Below, piece after piece: positions 1-12,300 of a stretch of 64,000 bases of DNA. Source of the stretch: Chlorops oryzae (Eukaryota > Arthropoda > Insecta > Diptera > Chloropidae); the NCBI GenBank assembly GCA_020466095.1, contig CM035806.1:33687060-33751059 (forward strand). The letters are read 5' to 3'. The translations under genes and the position numbers were made by a program. Numbering within the stretch: position 1 is the stretch's first letter; every line of letters starts with the position of its first letter. The notes below the pieces were generated by a model that saw nothing but the letters and a program-made list of their open reading frames with translations, made no database searches and had not been told where the DNA came from.

Positions 1-1130
1 GGAACCTTCAGACTGCTGGGCGAGAACGCATGCTCTATGCTATTGAGGCCTCTGAGATGTGTTCAGCAAATATGTTAAATGAATGAAATCTAGCTGTAGA
101 AACCTCGTTGATTGTTTCTATCGCATTCACTGCAGCAAAAACTCACAAAAATTAAATATATAGACATGTTCTTGTTGACATGGTCGACAGAGATGAACTA
201 TACCTATTGACTCATTGTAGACATTGGGTCATGTGCCGACAGGCTTCCTGCAGGGAGTAAACTACTGTATTAGTGTTAGTGAGTTTTGTGCGTGGCGTGA
301 TTGTATTGCGTGACTGCGCCTATTCGTATTTGCAAGCAAGTTCCCAGCGGGAAATGTCCCCCTGACATCATCGATGATGTCAGGGTGACTTGGGAGCCGG
401 AACGCATGCGATTTCATAGGACATTTTGCATGACATTTGTACAGGAGCTGGACAGTGAATTCACCGGTGACATGTCATGCTAGGGGATGCGAGGACGAAA
501 AAAGCATTTGAGAGCACATTGCTCTTTTCTCTCTAAATGTCACTTTTATAGAAACCAGTTGAGAAAACTCTCTTCTTTGTCTTTTCTTTGAATATTTCGC
601 AAATTATTTAACATCTATTTTTAACAACTTTTGTTCGCCTCAGCCGGAAATCGAATCCGCGATCTTCGGATTCTGAGTCCTGTACGCCACTCCATGCTAA
701 CGCTCAACTAACGCTAAAACCTTATTTAAATTTCAGTAGCAAATGAGATTGAAGCGCATGAACAGCAGCATGCCTCTACGATGCCATGTTCCACAAGGTG
801 TCATGCATGATACTGTCACCTGTAACCTATGTTAATGTCATCGATGATATCACTGATGAATTTGTCATGCAGGAGATAATTTTCCGCTGGGTAGCAAAGC
901 AAAATTACTAATGTGTTAGTGTGCCCAGCACTGGTCTGAGGTGACAAAGTCATGCAGGCCGTCCGGCGGACTTTCTCGCTCCAAACCGATGAGTTTGTCC
1001 GACGCGAAGCGTACTGACATTCGTGTAGAAATTTTACCGCGCTACTCTTTTATCATGTGGATCTCATCGCAGATGTCCACCTGACATTTTCTACTGGGAT
1101 ATCATAGCGTAGAATATCTGTTAAACAATG
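1..1130. other. Gene-free left edge with degraded repeat sequence
   Basis: No coding region was recognised. A perfect palindrome, TGACATCATCGATGATGTCA, lies at about 362-381. Related text (CCCAGCGG plus ATCATCGATGA) recurs in opposite orientation at about 830-890, which suggests the two ends of an old inverted-repeat transposon. A tRNA-like module sits between them. Confidence 0.35.
638..722 (-). mobile_element. tRNA-like pol III module, possible SINE head (copy 1)
   Basis: On the minus strand the order is an A-box-like TAGTTGAGCGTTAGC, an anticodon-arm-like GGACTCAGAATCC and a B-box-like GGATTCGATTTCC, at tRNA-like spacing. The acceptor stem is not paired well, so a functional tRNA is unlikely. 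A tRNA-derived SINE or tRNA relic fits better. Confidence 0.35.
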
Positions 1131-1446
1131 GACACACTGAACTGTAGGCATCGTCTTTCGATAAAATTTTTTTTATTATTTATTATAATAAGTTTTTCAT
1201 ATTTATTCTCGCTCATCATTTTATCGATTTTTTTTTATATTTATGTATGTATGTATAAATGCGCTTGCGTTATTACTCTCATTGAGGGCGTTGACACGAT
1301 GACAGGAAGTCTCTTAAAGCGCAAAAATTCTTTTCGACAATTTCGACACAATTCATGCACAATTTACAAGGTGCATGAGCAGATATCAATTTATATAAAT
1401 TAATTTGAAAAAACAAAAAAAAAAATTCAATTAAACAAAACAATTC

Positions 1447-1479
<33 letters not shown>

Positions 1480-1498
1480 CTTTTGTATGTAGGTCGCC
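1131..1498 (-). other. Likely 3' UTR of the mucin-like gene
   Basis: This is AT-rich sequence downstream (minus strand) of the stop. It contains a (GT)n microsatellite at about 1453-1480. AATAAA hexamers on the minus strand sit at 1202-1207, 1179-1184 and 1172-1177. The cleavage site is not determined. Confidence 0.4.
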
Positions 1499-4400
1499 TT
1501 AAGATCGCCCTCCTGGTACATTGTCATAGGGCTGTAATACACCGGGAGGACCACCGAACTTGCCACGGTATTTATTGACGTTCGTTGAGGCGGCAGCAGT
1601 GTGTTGATCGTGTCCCGATCCACCGAAAGCTGCAGATTTATTTTGATCGCTGACGGTGCTGGATGGTGCGGACTGTTTGGCCACGAACGGTGCCGGCAAG
1701 AAGGGATTGCGTGGCTTTTGGATTGTTGCATCCAAGCTTGGCTCGCCGGTGCTAGTCTGCGTTTTTTGAACACCGGGTGGAGCCGTGAAGCCAGTTGGCT
1801 GCTGACCGAATAATACGCTGTTCGTTGTCTGTTGTCTGCTGATGGCAGCTGTTGCTGAATTCGAGTGGAAAGCACTCGAGGCTGTGTTGCTGGTCTGCTG
1901 CGTGTTCGTGACTTGGTACTCTGCGGAGAGAAAGACAGAGAGAGAGAGGAGAGGGGAGAGAGGGAGAGGCGAGATGGTTAAATTGAATAAATGAAACGCA
2001 AAAGAACTCACCTGTTCCCGATGACCCGAAAGTGTTGATATCGTCCACATTCTGGAGCGGTCGTGTTGCCGTCTGTGTTATGAGAACTTTGCCATCGTCG
2101 CTCTTCGTGTATGTGGTCTTATGGAAGCCCGTCTGTCCAGTCGGCGACGAGAACGATGGGAAACCTTGGCCGGGTGCCGGTGCTCCGGCTAGTCCATTAC
2201 TATCATCGGCGCCTGAGAAGTCCGCTGGTGGTGGCGGTTCGAAAGGAGCTGGAAAATTTGGGTTGAAACTGGGTGAGCCGAATTGCTTATTATTATTTGG
2301 GACATTGGTTTGTTTGAAGTTGAAGTCGTTGTTATTATGGTTGTTGTCGTTGTCTGTTGTTGTTGTTGTTTTCGTTGTCGTTGGGATTGTTGTTATTGTT
2401 GCTGATGTCGCTGGTGGCGGACGTCAGCGACGGGACGGACGTTCCTGATTTTAGAGACGGAGCAAAAGGCGTGTCGTCGCTGTTACGATTGCTAATATTT
2501 GGTGGAATATGGGATGCGCTTGGTGGGAAAGTTGGTGATACTCTTGATGGGAAAGAAGAGGTAGTAGAAGCAGTAAATTGGAAAGGTATAGTAGAGGGAT
2601 GTTTTATTTGATGTGAAAGGGAGCCAGAGGGGGTTGCAGGAGATGGTGCTAAGAATGCGGGCTTCGCTGAATTCGTTGCGAGTGCTTCGATATTCGATGG
2701 CGGCAGCAAATCATTCGAGAAGTTCTCATTCTTCCGGTTGTTGCCGTTGCCCGACGCTGCTGTTGGCTTCGTTGAACGTGGCTTAGTGCTTTTCTTATAG
2801 TCTGAACCATCTGGTGAATATGGTACTCCTGGGCCTATGTCTGCATAATCGAAGCCTTGTAGCCATGCTGGCACTGTTGCCGAATCGAAAGGATTTTCAT
2901 CATATTCAGGCGTTGGCGTTGTTGTTGTTGTCGTGCTCGTCGTCGTCGTTGTTGTTGTTGTTGTTGGTGGTTTTAGTGTCTTTGATGGATTCGATTGTTG
3001 GCGGTTGTATTGTCCGTTATTGCGATTCGACAAGAAGGGATTATTGGCTCCGAATGGCGGCTTTTTCGTTGGCCCATCGTCGCTGGGAATGCGATCTGAT
3101 GGAAAATTGTAATTAGGACTATTAGAGGCAATTGAACGTTGCGGGAACGTTGGGGTTGTGGAAAACGTACCTAAACTATTCGTGCTCAATTTTGGCTTAA
3201 TGGATGTGATTGGTGGTGACACAGCAGGTGCGAGTGTTGTGAGCGCTTCTGTATTTTCGTTTTTACTATTCCTATCGAATGAGGATCGGACTGCCGAAAC
3301 AGTTGGACCAGCACGCACCCATTGGGGCCTGGTGGTCGACTGTTGGGTCGTTATTGCGCGACGTGTCGTCGTCGTCGTCGTCGGACGTTTGGTGGTGGTG
3401 GTGGCGGTGTCTGTGCCCGTTGTTGCGATTCGCGGTGCCGATGCGCTTGATTTCTTATTCGCATCTTTCGGCGCTGGGACGTTAACGTCTTTAAGATCAA
3501 CAAAAGGTTCATAGGGTGGCAAGAGATCATGCGAAATTGTTTGATTATAATCGTAGTCGTTGCCTTCGGGCGGTACGTAAGCTAATGCAACATCCAAGTC
3601 TGGATCATCGACATCGGCTAGCCATGGTGGCAGCGTATAAGAGTCGCCGGCTTCCAATTCAAGATAATCGGGCTCGTCCGACGTGTCACGCGACGTGACG
3701 GGCACTGGCGTTGTTGAGGTCGTCGTTGTCGTCGTCGGTGTAGTTGTGCGCCTTGTTGTTGTTGTTGTTGTGGGCCGTTTGGTCGTAGTCGTTGTTGTTG
3801 TTGTTGTTGTGGTCGTGGTTGGCCGCGTTGTTTTCAGACTTGCAACCGGCCTATTGGTGGTACTAGAATAATATGTATTGCCACGGGATTGGACTTGAAC
3901 AGTATTCAGCGGTCTCGCTGCGTTATCAACATTCTCATTCTTCTCCGGCAACGGTCCATTCGAGCTGAACGAGAAGCGTGTGGTTTTTACTTTAGAATCG
4001 CCAGCACCTTGAACTGGCTTCGTGCGTGTGGTGGTGGTGTCATCATCACCAATGATTTGCGGCCCATCTTCGAGTGGTGGCAGTAGATCCCATGCAATAA
4101 CTTTCAGTGCTGAGCCATCGTCTTTCATTATATAATCGACCGGACCACCGATATCGGGATCGTTAAGTTCCAGCAGATATGCTGGCAGACCGGCAACAAC
4201 TTGTGGTGAATTGACACTCTCTTGTTGCTGCTGTTGCGGGCGTTGACCACGGGAACTGACTTCGTCAACATTCACCTTCGCGATGGTGGGCGATCGACTG
4301 TCGACTGCCGATATGGCATCGCCATTTGTACTGCCCTCGTCATCTGGCAAGGCAACCGCAATAGGATCTAAGGTAGGAATGGGATTATGGTATTTAGCTG

Positions 4401-4850
4401 CTATGCGATCGATAATGGAAGTATCAGTTGGGATGTTAGGATAATTGAAATTGCCATTACTCAGCGGAGCTCTGGCGCTTGGGTGTATGGGAACTGAAAT
4501 GAGGTTATTGGATTTTTTTTGTGTTTTTTTTTTTTTTTTTTTTTTTTTTTTTGTGTTTTTGAAAGGATAAGAGCGGTGGATGAAGAATGTGTGTTTTGTT
4601 AAAGAAAGAAAATTTGAATTAATAATCAAAATTTCGAAATCGTAGAATTGAAAACTCAGCAAGTGAATGAGATGGCGAGTTCTATGTAAAAAGTGCTCTC
4701 CTCGTTCCTTGAACTTCGTGCGTGCTTGAAAGGCTTTGATGGATTTGAAAATGTGTGCTTGTCGGAGCTACAATGGGCTACTGGAAAGGCTTTCGTTTGA
4801 TGGGTAACTAGCGATGGACTAGATATGACGTGGATGATGTGAATGTTGTA

Positions 4851-4901
<51 letters not shown>

Positions 4902-6066
4902 ATCCACTCAATTGTTTGTGCAAATTATTTCTGTTGTCTCTAAATAAAATTTATTAGGAATCATAATAGTAGGGGAGCCCGAGATGCTAAAATTGCAGTT
5001 ACTAAAGCGTCCTGTGGGAGGGAGAGCGGTCAAAAATGTATTAGAAAAAAAAAATTCACAAATTGCAGCACTCGAGCTCGTCGGCCTGTGTGCCGTAGTT
5101 GGTTGAGATGCCAGCTTACGAAGCGAGAGGCTCTGGGTTCGACTCCCGACTGAGCTCAGCAATGTTTGTGTCGTTATTCCCCCCAATTTTTCTCATCTAT
5201 TACAACTGACTGATGTTTTGGAGATGACCTAGAATCATTTTTGAAAATGCAAAAAAAAAGTTGTTGACCTTGAGATACGCGCTAGATTGATCGAGCGCGT
5301 CAGATTTTCATGCAGAGGGAGGGGGACTTATTAGTTGTCCTCAATGATAATCTGACAATTTGAAGGACGATGGCCCGAAAAAACGCAAAGAAATGGAATT
5401 CGATGCGACGATTTGAATTCTATCGCCCACGTTTGTATGTTTTTCGCAATCCTGAAGGGATTTCCTTCACAACAAAAGGCAAATCAATCGCGCTCGAGTA
5501 CATATTTCGAATTAACGTTTTTTTTTTTCTTGCAACTTTGGTACTCGCCGATTTCCTCATGCCGCGCTCAAATTGTCAGATGAATTGAAGTTTACACTCT
5601 TCTACATGTACCTACTTAACTTACCTTCTCTTAAGCTGACGCACTCGAGGATCGATTTTTTTCTTACTTATCTGACGGGATGCCCACAACGCTACCCCCC
5701 CGCCCCCCAATATTAAGCGTTCATATATGATAGGAGTACAGTTACGGGGTGCAAGGTTTGTCCCCATATGATTTGCTCTGACACGCTCGATTAACTGCAA
5801 AAATCCCCTCTTGGGCTCCCCCGCTATAACAATAACAAAGCAGCATATACATATGCATATGTAAATATTCATATACATATGTATTGCTACTGTTGCTTAA
5901 GCCGTTAAACGCTGTTGATGCTGTTGTTCCTCATCGTCATCGTTACATCGTTCCGACATCGTTTACATCAGAAGGCACCATTGACAACAGAAGCGACTGT
6001 TGGCTCGATGCTCTGTGCGTCGACGACATCACGACATCGAGACATCGACATCAACGATTCAAAACC

Positions 6067-6098
<32 letters not shown>

Positions 6099-6311
6099 AA
6101 ACCGCTTCAAAAGCGTATTTCCCATTATCACTTGGCGTGTTTCATCATCTTTGCTCATCGGTGTTTTTATCATCATTCGTTTAATGATGAGTGAGTCTCG
6201 TCAACAATTTATGCCGCTAGAGCTTCGCAAGATGCATTTTATTTGCTCGTTTTTGTTTGCCTTCGTTTTCAGGTTTGGTTTTTTTTTTACTTTATTTCAT
6301 TTTTTAAATTT

Positions 6312-6352
<41 letters not shown>

Positions 6353-9300
6353 CAGGTATTATTATTATTATTTTGGCCATTATACTTTGATTTTGTTACA
6401 CTTTTGCATTGATTTTGTCTGCCTAGCATCGTCAACTCACCAATGAATGGTGGCAGTAAATCGTCATCGGGTTTCTTGATGTCGGTTATGCCAGAGGCAT
6501 AGCTCGGTATCTCGAATTGTATGCCTTCGGCGCTAATAACTTTACGGCCATCGGGGGTATCAATCGGTTTCAGCGAATCGATAGGATTGCCATAGCTATC
6601 ATCCACCGACGATGTTGATAGCGATGGAGACGTGTATGCCGAGCTGCGCTTTCGATTCGCCGCCGCATTGTCAACAGCTTCATAGGCAGCGGCAATCGCT
6701 TGCGATACAAAGGGCGGACGGTGTTCTAATGGTAGTGTCGCTACATTAGAATCTGCAAGATTTATAGATTTAAGGAAGGTATATGTAACAACCGTTACCG
6801 TTACGTTTTCGAATTTCAAAGGGGGTTTTTTTTTTTTATTATTTCTATTTTGCTATTTGACGAACGAAAAAAAAAAAAAAAAAAAAAAAAAAAACAAACA
6901 AAAACACAGAGAGTAACAAAACACAGAACGATTTAAGTTAAAATTCATGCATTGAAGATCGGAAAATTGGTTTTCCTTTCGGCTGAGAACTTTTCCATCA
7001 GTAGGTATTTTTTTTTATTTAAATATGCAAATTTTTATTATTGGGTTTTGAAAGTGTGAAGCAGGAAGTGTGTGTGAGGGTGTGAGCTTAGTCTCATGTT
7101 GTAGGTTGGCTGAGAGATAAATGCAGCAACAAAGATCGTTTCCATTGAATTTATACGTGCGATTTCCATGCAATTAGAATGTTAATAAGCTAAGGTAGCA
7201 AAAGTGATTAGCACGAGCTTTAAATCGCTTTAAAGCCTTGCGATATGATGGGGTGTTAGTAAGTAATTTGTTTAATTGATGTTTTCTTCTCTTTTTTTTT
7301 TTGCAGTTTTGGGTTAGTCGATATGTGGGCGCTTCAAACTGCAGTCGATCAAGGACAATTGAAGTGAATCAGAATGCCGGTGAGTTTCTTAGTAGCGCGA
7401 TTTTAACTTTATTCTTCTCTTTCATTTTGAACTACGCCAGTCAGTGTCTCTGAATCAGTGCACAGTGGTCTGCAGAGCACTAAGCACTAAATAAATCTCC
7501 AACTGAAATCACTACTATAATAATTAGGGCTCGAAGAAAATGTCTTTCAAATGATAAAACTTACGTTACAAACGATTGAAAAATACCGTCCAAGTATCCA
7601 AATTAATTTCTTTAAATCTTTGATTTTTAAATACTTAATTTTTTTTTTACAATTTTATTGCAATTTTCTTCCATTGAATCCTTAATAGCAAGAATACCTA
7701 CAAAAAAAAAAAACCCTCAAAATTAAATATTTTTAAAGACTTTTAAACCATAATGAAAAAGACCTTAACCGTCGAATTCCTGGCTCCGTCTTTAGATGGA
7801 CTTATTTCGAACAAATTACCAAAAACAAAACCGAATAATAATCTTCAGATTCGTGTTTTTCTACCCGAAAATAGTCTTATCTGAACTTTTCATTGAAAAA
7901 AAAAAAAAAAAATTGTTGCATTAGAGGGTTAAGGACATTTTTTTTTAGACAAATGAGCTTAGAGACCTTACCAGCATTTATTGATTGTTTTTGTTTTAGT
8001 TTTTTTTTTTTGGGGTTTTTTTTTTTCATTTTTATTGCATGTTTTTACGAGTGTTAATAAAAATGTTTTGCTGTCGTATAAATTTTTTGGTTCATTGAAA
8101 AACGAAAAACCTTTGGAGGTTCAATCATAATAAAATAGAAAAAGAACCTTACACTTCCCTTGCACTAAGAATAATTGGAGCACTGTGTACCCCAGCGAAC
8201 ATTTTTTTTTCCGATTTCTTAAAGAAATCTGGCAGAAAAAAATCTGGTCTGGAAAAAATACCGAGTCTGATGGCGAAGTCGGTCAGAAAATATCCCGGAA
8301 GTTGATCGGATCGTTTTGTCCAAAAAATTTCGGAACAATTTTCAGACATTCCGGTCAGATTTTTAAGTGAAATACTTAAGAAATTCTAAATTCAGACAAT
8401 GCACAGAAATTCGGCTTGTTTATCTAAAAAAAAAAGACCAGATTTCGCTTGGAAAGGGAGGATAAAAAGTGAAAAAAAAGAGTTCCAGACTTTTTCAAGA
8501 AATTTCTTTCAAATATGAACATAAAAATTAGAGAAAATTAAGACAGAAAAAATTCGGAAATTTTTTTCGATTTAGGGCCGTTTTCTCATCCTAATTTTAA
8601 GGTCTATCTGCCAGTTTTATTTCCTTTGACTTATTAATCATGATGAGAAAACGTTCCTAATGTGCTTTTCAGACGTACAACGAAATCTCGGGATTTCAGA
8701 ACAAAATTGAAATCGCCTGGATTTCAAATGTCAAATTTGTTCGAAAATTTTCTGAAATCTCGAGATTTCGTTGTACGTCTGAAAAGCACATTAGTCTGAC
8801 ATCGGACATGCCTGATAAAAATGTTCACTGGGTAATTGATATTTGGTACCGACATATTTGACTTGAAGAAACTTTTCGCTCGAAATATATTTAGACTTCG
8901 TTCACAATCAATTGACAGTATACGGGATTGTATCTTATTCAAGCTAAAGAATGAAGAACAAATATTATCCTCAATTCGGATGGTTTTTCGTTTTTCGATT
9001 CGAACACTGCGATTTTTAAAATTTTTTTCAATTAAACGAATTTTGAAGTCAAAAATTGGATAACAGTGTTCTTTATTAAATAAAATTATATCACATCTTT
9101 CCGAAAAGCTATCGGTAAATTAAAGCGTAAAAAATTAATATTCAACTCAAAGAAAGCACAAAAGACTTTAATATAGTAAAAAAAAAAAAAAACAATATTC
9201 GAAAACAATATTCGAAAAATTCGAAAAAAACTTTTAAAATTCCTTTTTAGTTTTGTGAAAAAAATTTTCTCAGTGTAAAAATTAAAAAAAATATTTTGGA

Positions 9301-12300
9301 ATTTCCTGTTGTATAAGGAATCAGCCAACGTTTGTTTCGTCTTCCTATCTTAATTAGTTTTTGAGATATTTAGAAAAATGTAAATGCATATTTTTGTTAT
9401 TTGTACTAGCGGCATGAGTTTACAAAATCATGTTTCTGAACTTTCGACCTCGTTGAGCACCCCCTAAATGACGTCCGATCGATCTAATTATTTTCATTTC
9501 CCTTTTCTGTTGCCCTCTACTATATTTTGAGGGGGCGGATCGCAAAATCCGACACAAAATAATTTTCCCATACAATTTTGGACCACACTACTATACAGTA
9601 TATTTTTTGAATTGGCGACCACTGTAACTCGAAAGCCAGTCGATTTCAATGAAATTTATAAAGCTCTTGGAAAACATAAAAAAAAAAAAACAGTCGCTTG
9701 TTGAATATTTTTTTTTAAATTTCCGATATTTTATTTACAATGAGCTGTTGGTTTTTCCCCGAAAATCTGGAAAGATTTTGCCGAGGCCGCCATTTTTGTT
9801 TTGTTTAATTAAACGGAACAACAAAAATCACCGATGGAACTAGATTACACAGGTCTGCATGAAAAAAGGGCAAGGGATTTTGAAGCGTTTTCTTATAAGA
9901 AATTATTTTTTCCCGATTGATTTTAAATGAATACCCAACAATTTATGATGGTCCCCCAGCAAGGCACTTCTTTTGGAACTGGGTCAACAGCCATAACTTG
10001 AAAAATTATTAAATTTTTATTTTTCGAAATTTTGTGAAGTCAAGTCGAAGCGAAATGAAATAATACCATATCATAACTTTTTCCAAACAAATTGATTTAC
10101 TGGTAATAATCAAACTCTGACTACCCACAAAAACCCCTTAAGTTAGCCCTCTGCTGCTGAAGTCGTCGTAGTCTGTCAGACCCCTCAAAACAGAAAAATT
10201 TCCGTGCTTTTCTAAAATCCGATGTTACGATCCTTGTGATCTCTTAAAAAATGCCTTTTTTTTTCTTAAAATGTTTATCGTTTTTTGGCTTCAGAACGTT
10301 TTGCTCTTATGAGAAATATTTGGTCTTATTTCTACCCCCCAGTGAAGAAATTCAAGAGGGAAAACAGTTTCGAAATGAGACGTCTGTTAGATCCCACATC
10401 CTGGAGCGGACTGTGCCACCGGGCAACCGGGAAAATTGCCGGTGGGTCCCCAGTGCGCTGTATCTGGGATCAATACTCATGGAGTAAGGAAATATTTATT
10501 ATTATTTTTTTTTCTTAGGTCCCATTTTTCAAACGCCCGGTGGGCCCATTGACCCCCAGTCGGCTCCTGCCAACATCAGCTAAATAATTATATTACGACC
10601 ACGTCTGCTGCAGAGGGTTAACTTTCAACATTATTCTTTCTCTCGGATATTTTTCTTTACCCGCTCGTTGGAGTCGTTCAAATTGAGGCCAAACTTGAAT
10701 TCGATTTATTCGAAATTCTTGATTCAAAGAAAAAATAAAAGATTCTTTCTGATATTGTCGAGAGGGACGATAAATAAAAACCTGTTCTTTTAAAATTTAT
10801 TACGATCGTTTCCTCTTTTATTTTTTATTCTTTTATTATAAACGATAGTTGTTTGAGGAAATACAAAAAAAAAATATATAAAAAAATCTTTTCTTCAAAT
10901 GCGAAATAAATTTAAAGTTTTACTTCTTTTCGCGAAATGGATTTTATTTCGTTTTTCGGTGTCTTAATTTGCTTGGTCAAAAACAACGTCTTAAATAGTT
11001 TATTTAATTACGTGTTCGTTGATTTCTTAATTGCAAAGCTTAATTAAAACTTTTTTTGCCAAAATAAATAAAAGTTTTTTTTAATTTTTTTATTGTTTCT
11101 AATTCTTTTAATTGAGATATGCGTTAATAAACGCGTTTATACGCTTTAACCAGAAATTATTCACACATGACCACGATTTCTATTCATATAAACAGCATTA
11201 TTTGCGGGAAATACCACAACGAGTCATCGAGGAGAATTTTGGAGTTTTAGATTGAGTTTTTTTTCTTCTTTTTTTCATATATTTAAATAAATTGAGTTTC
11301 AAATCGTTTATTTTCATTTTATCATATCGCCGCCTCTCAAGGTAGGATAAGGACAGCCTCTAATTGATCTAAAAATGGAACGTCATAATCGAAATAATAA
11401 ATACCTTCTCATTTGAGGAAGACTACAAAGCTCGTCGAAACGTGTAGGAGGATAAAGGAGCTCGAGTTTTTCAATTCCCTCAAATTTGCCGACCAATAAA
11501 CCCGCCCCAAGAACACAAAATGATTTCGATTTCATTGAAAATTTAGTGCCGTCGACCATATTACCCTGAGTTGTCGCTTCGTGAGCTTTCAATAAAAATG
11601 TATATTCAGTTCAATAATTTCGTAAAAGCTTGACGAAAAAAAAAAATAAAAAAAAATTCAAATTATTCGACTTTTACCGCATTCCATTTCATATGAAAAG
11701 ACTTGAATGAATTTACACGAATACATTTCGCCCAATGCGTTGAATTAAAATTTTTTGCATTTAAATTGCCATAATTAAAGAGCAATTTACAGTAAATAAA
11801 TTGTCTGGTATGACGGGTTTTCTTTTTTAACACATAAATACATACATATGTACATATATAGCATATTTTCTTGAAATGGTTATCACACAGAGAATTTCCC
11901 ATTCACATCGTGGGGAAAAACGCTTATTAAATTGAAACAAAAAAAAATTATAAATGAATTATAAAGCTCTCTCTGATTGGGTTCGAGTCGTTTGTATTTG
12001 GATTTGGATTTTATACCGGATCGTTTATGGTTCATGCTTTCGATTCTTTAAACCGACATAGCATTTAACGGTATGACTGTTTTTTTTTTTTATAATTCTT
12101 TAAATTTTTGAATGAATGATAACAAGTAAGGGTGTTATAGTCAGGCGAGCCTGACTATAAAATACTCGACACAGACACACATGTTCAAATAGTTTTTTTT
12201 ATATCAAGAGGTGTTTAAAGCCATTAGGGGCCCCATGTACCGACATTTGTTTAATTTCTTTATGAAAACCGCACCTTTGCCACGCCCACTTTTCCAATAT

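Noticed and set aside
2032..3871. Long plus-strand ORFs (Val- and Leu-rich) opposite the mucin-like gene
   Set aside because: They are antisense of Thr, Gln and Asn codon repeats in exon 3; the minus strand has proper splice sites and meaningful sequence.
5085..5160. Functional tRNA-Arg gene
   Set aside because: The anticodon stem has mismatches and no acceptor stem closes the structure; only the internal promoter boxes are convincing.
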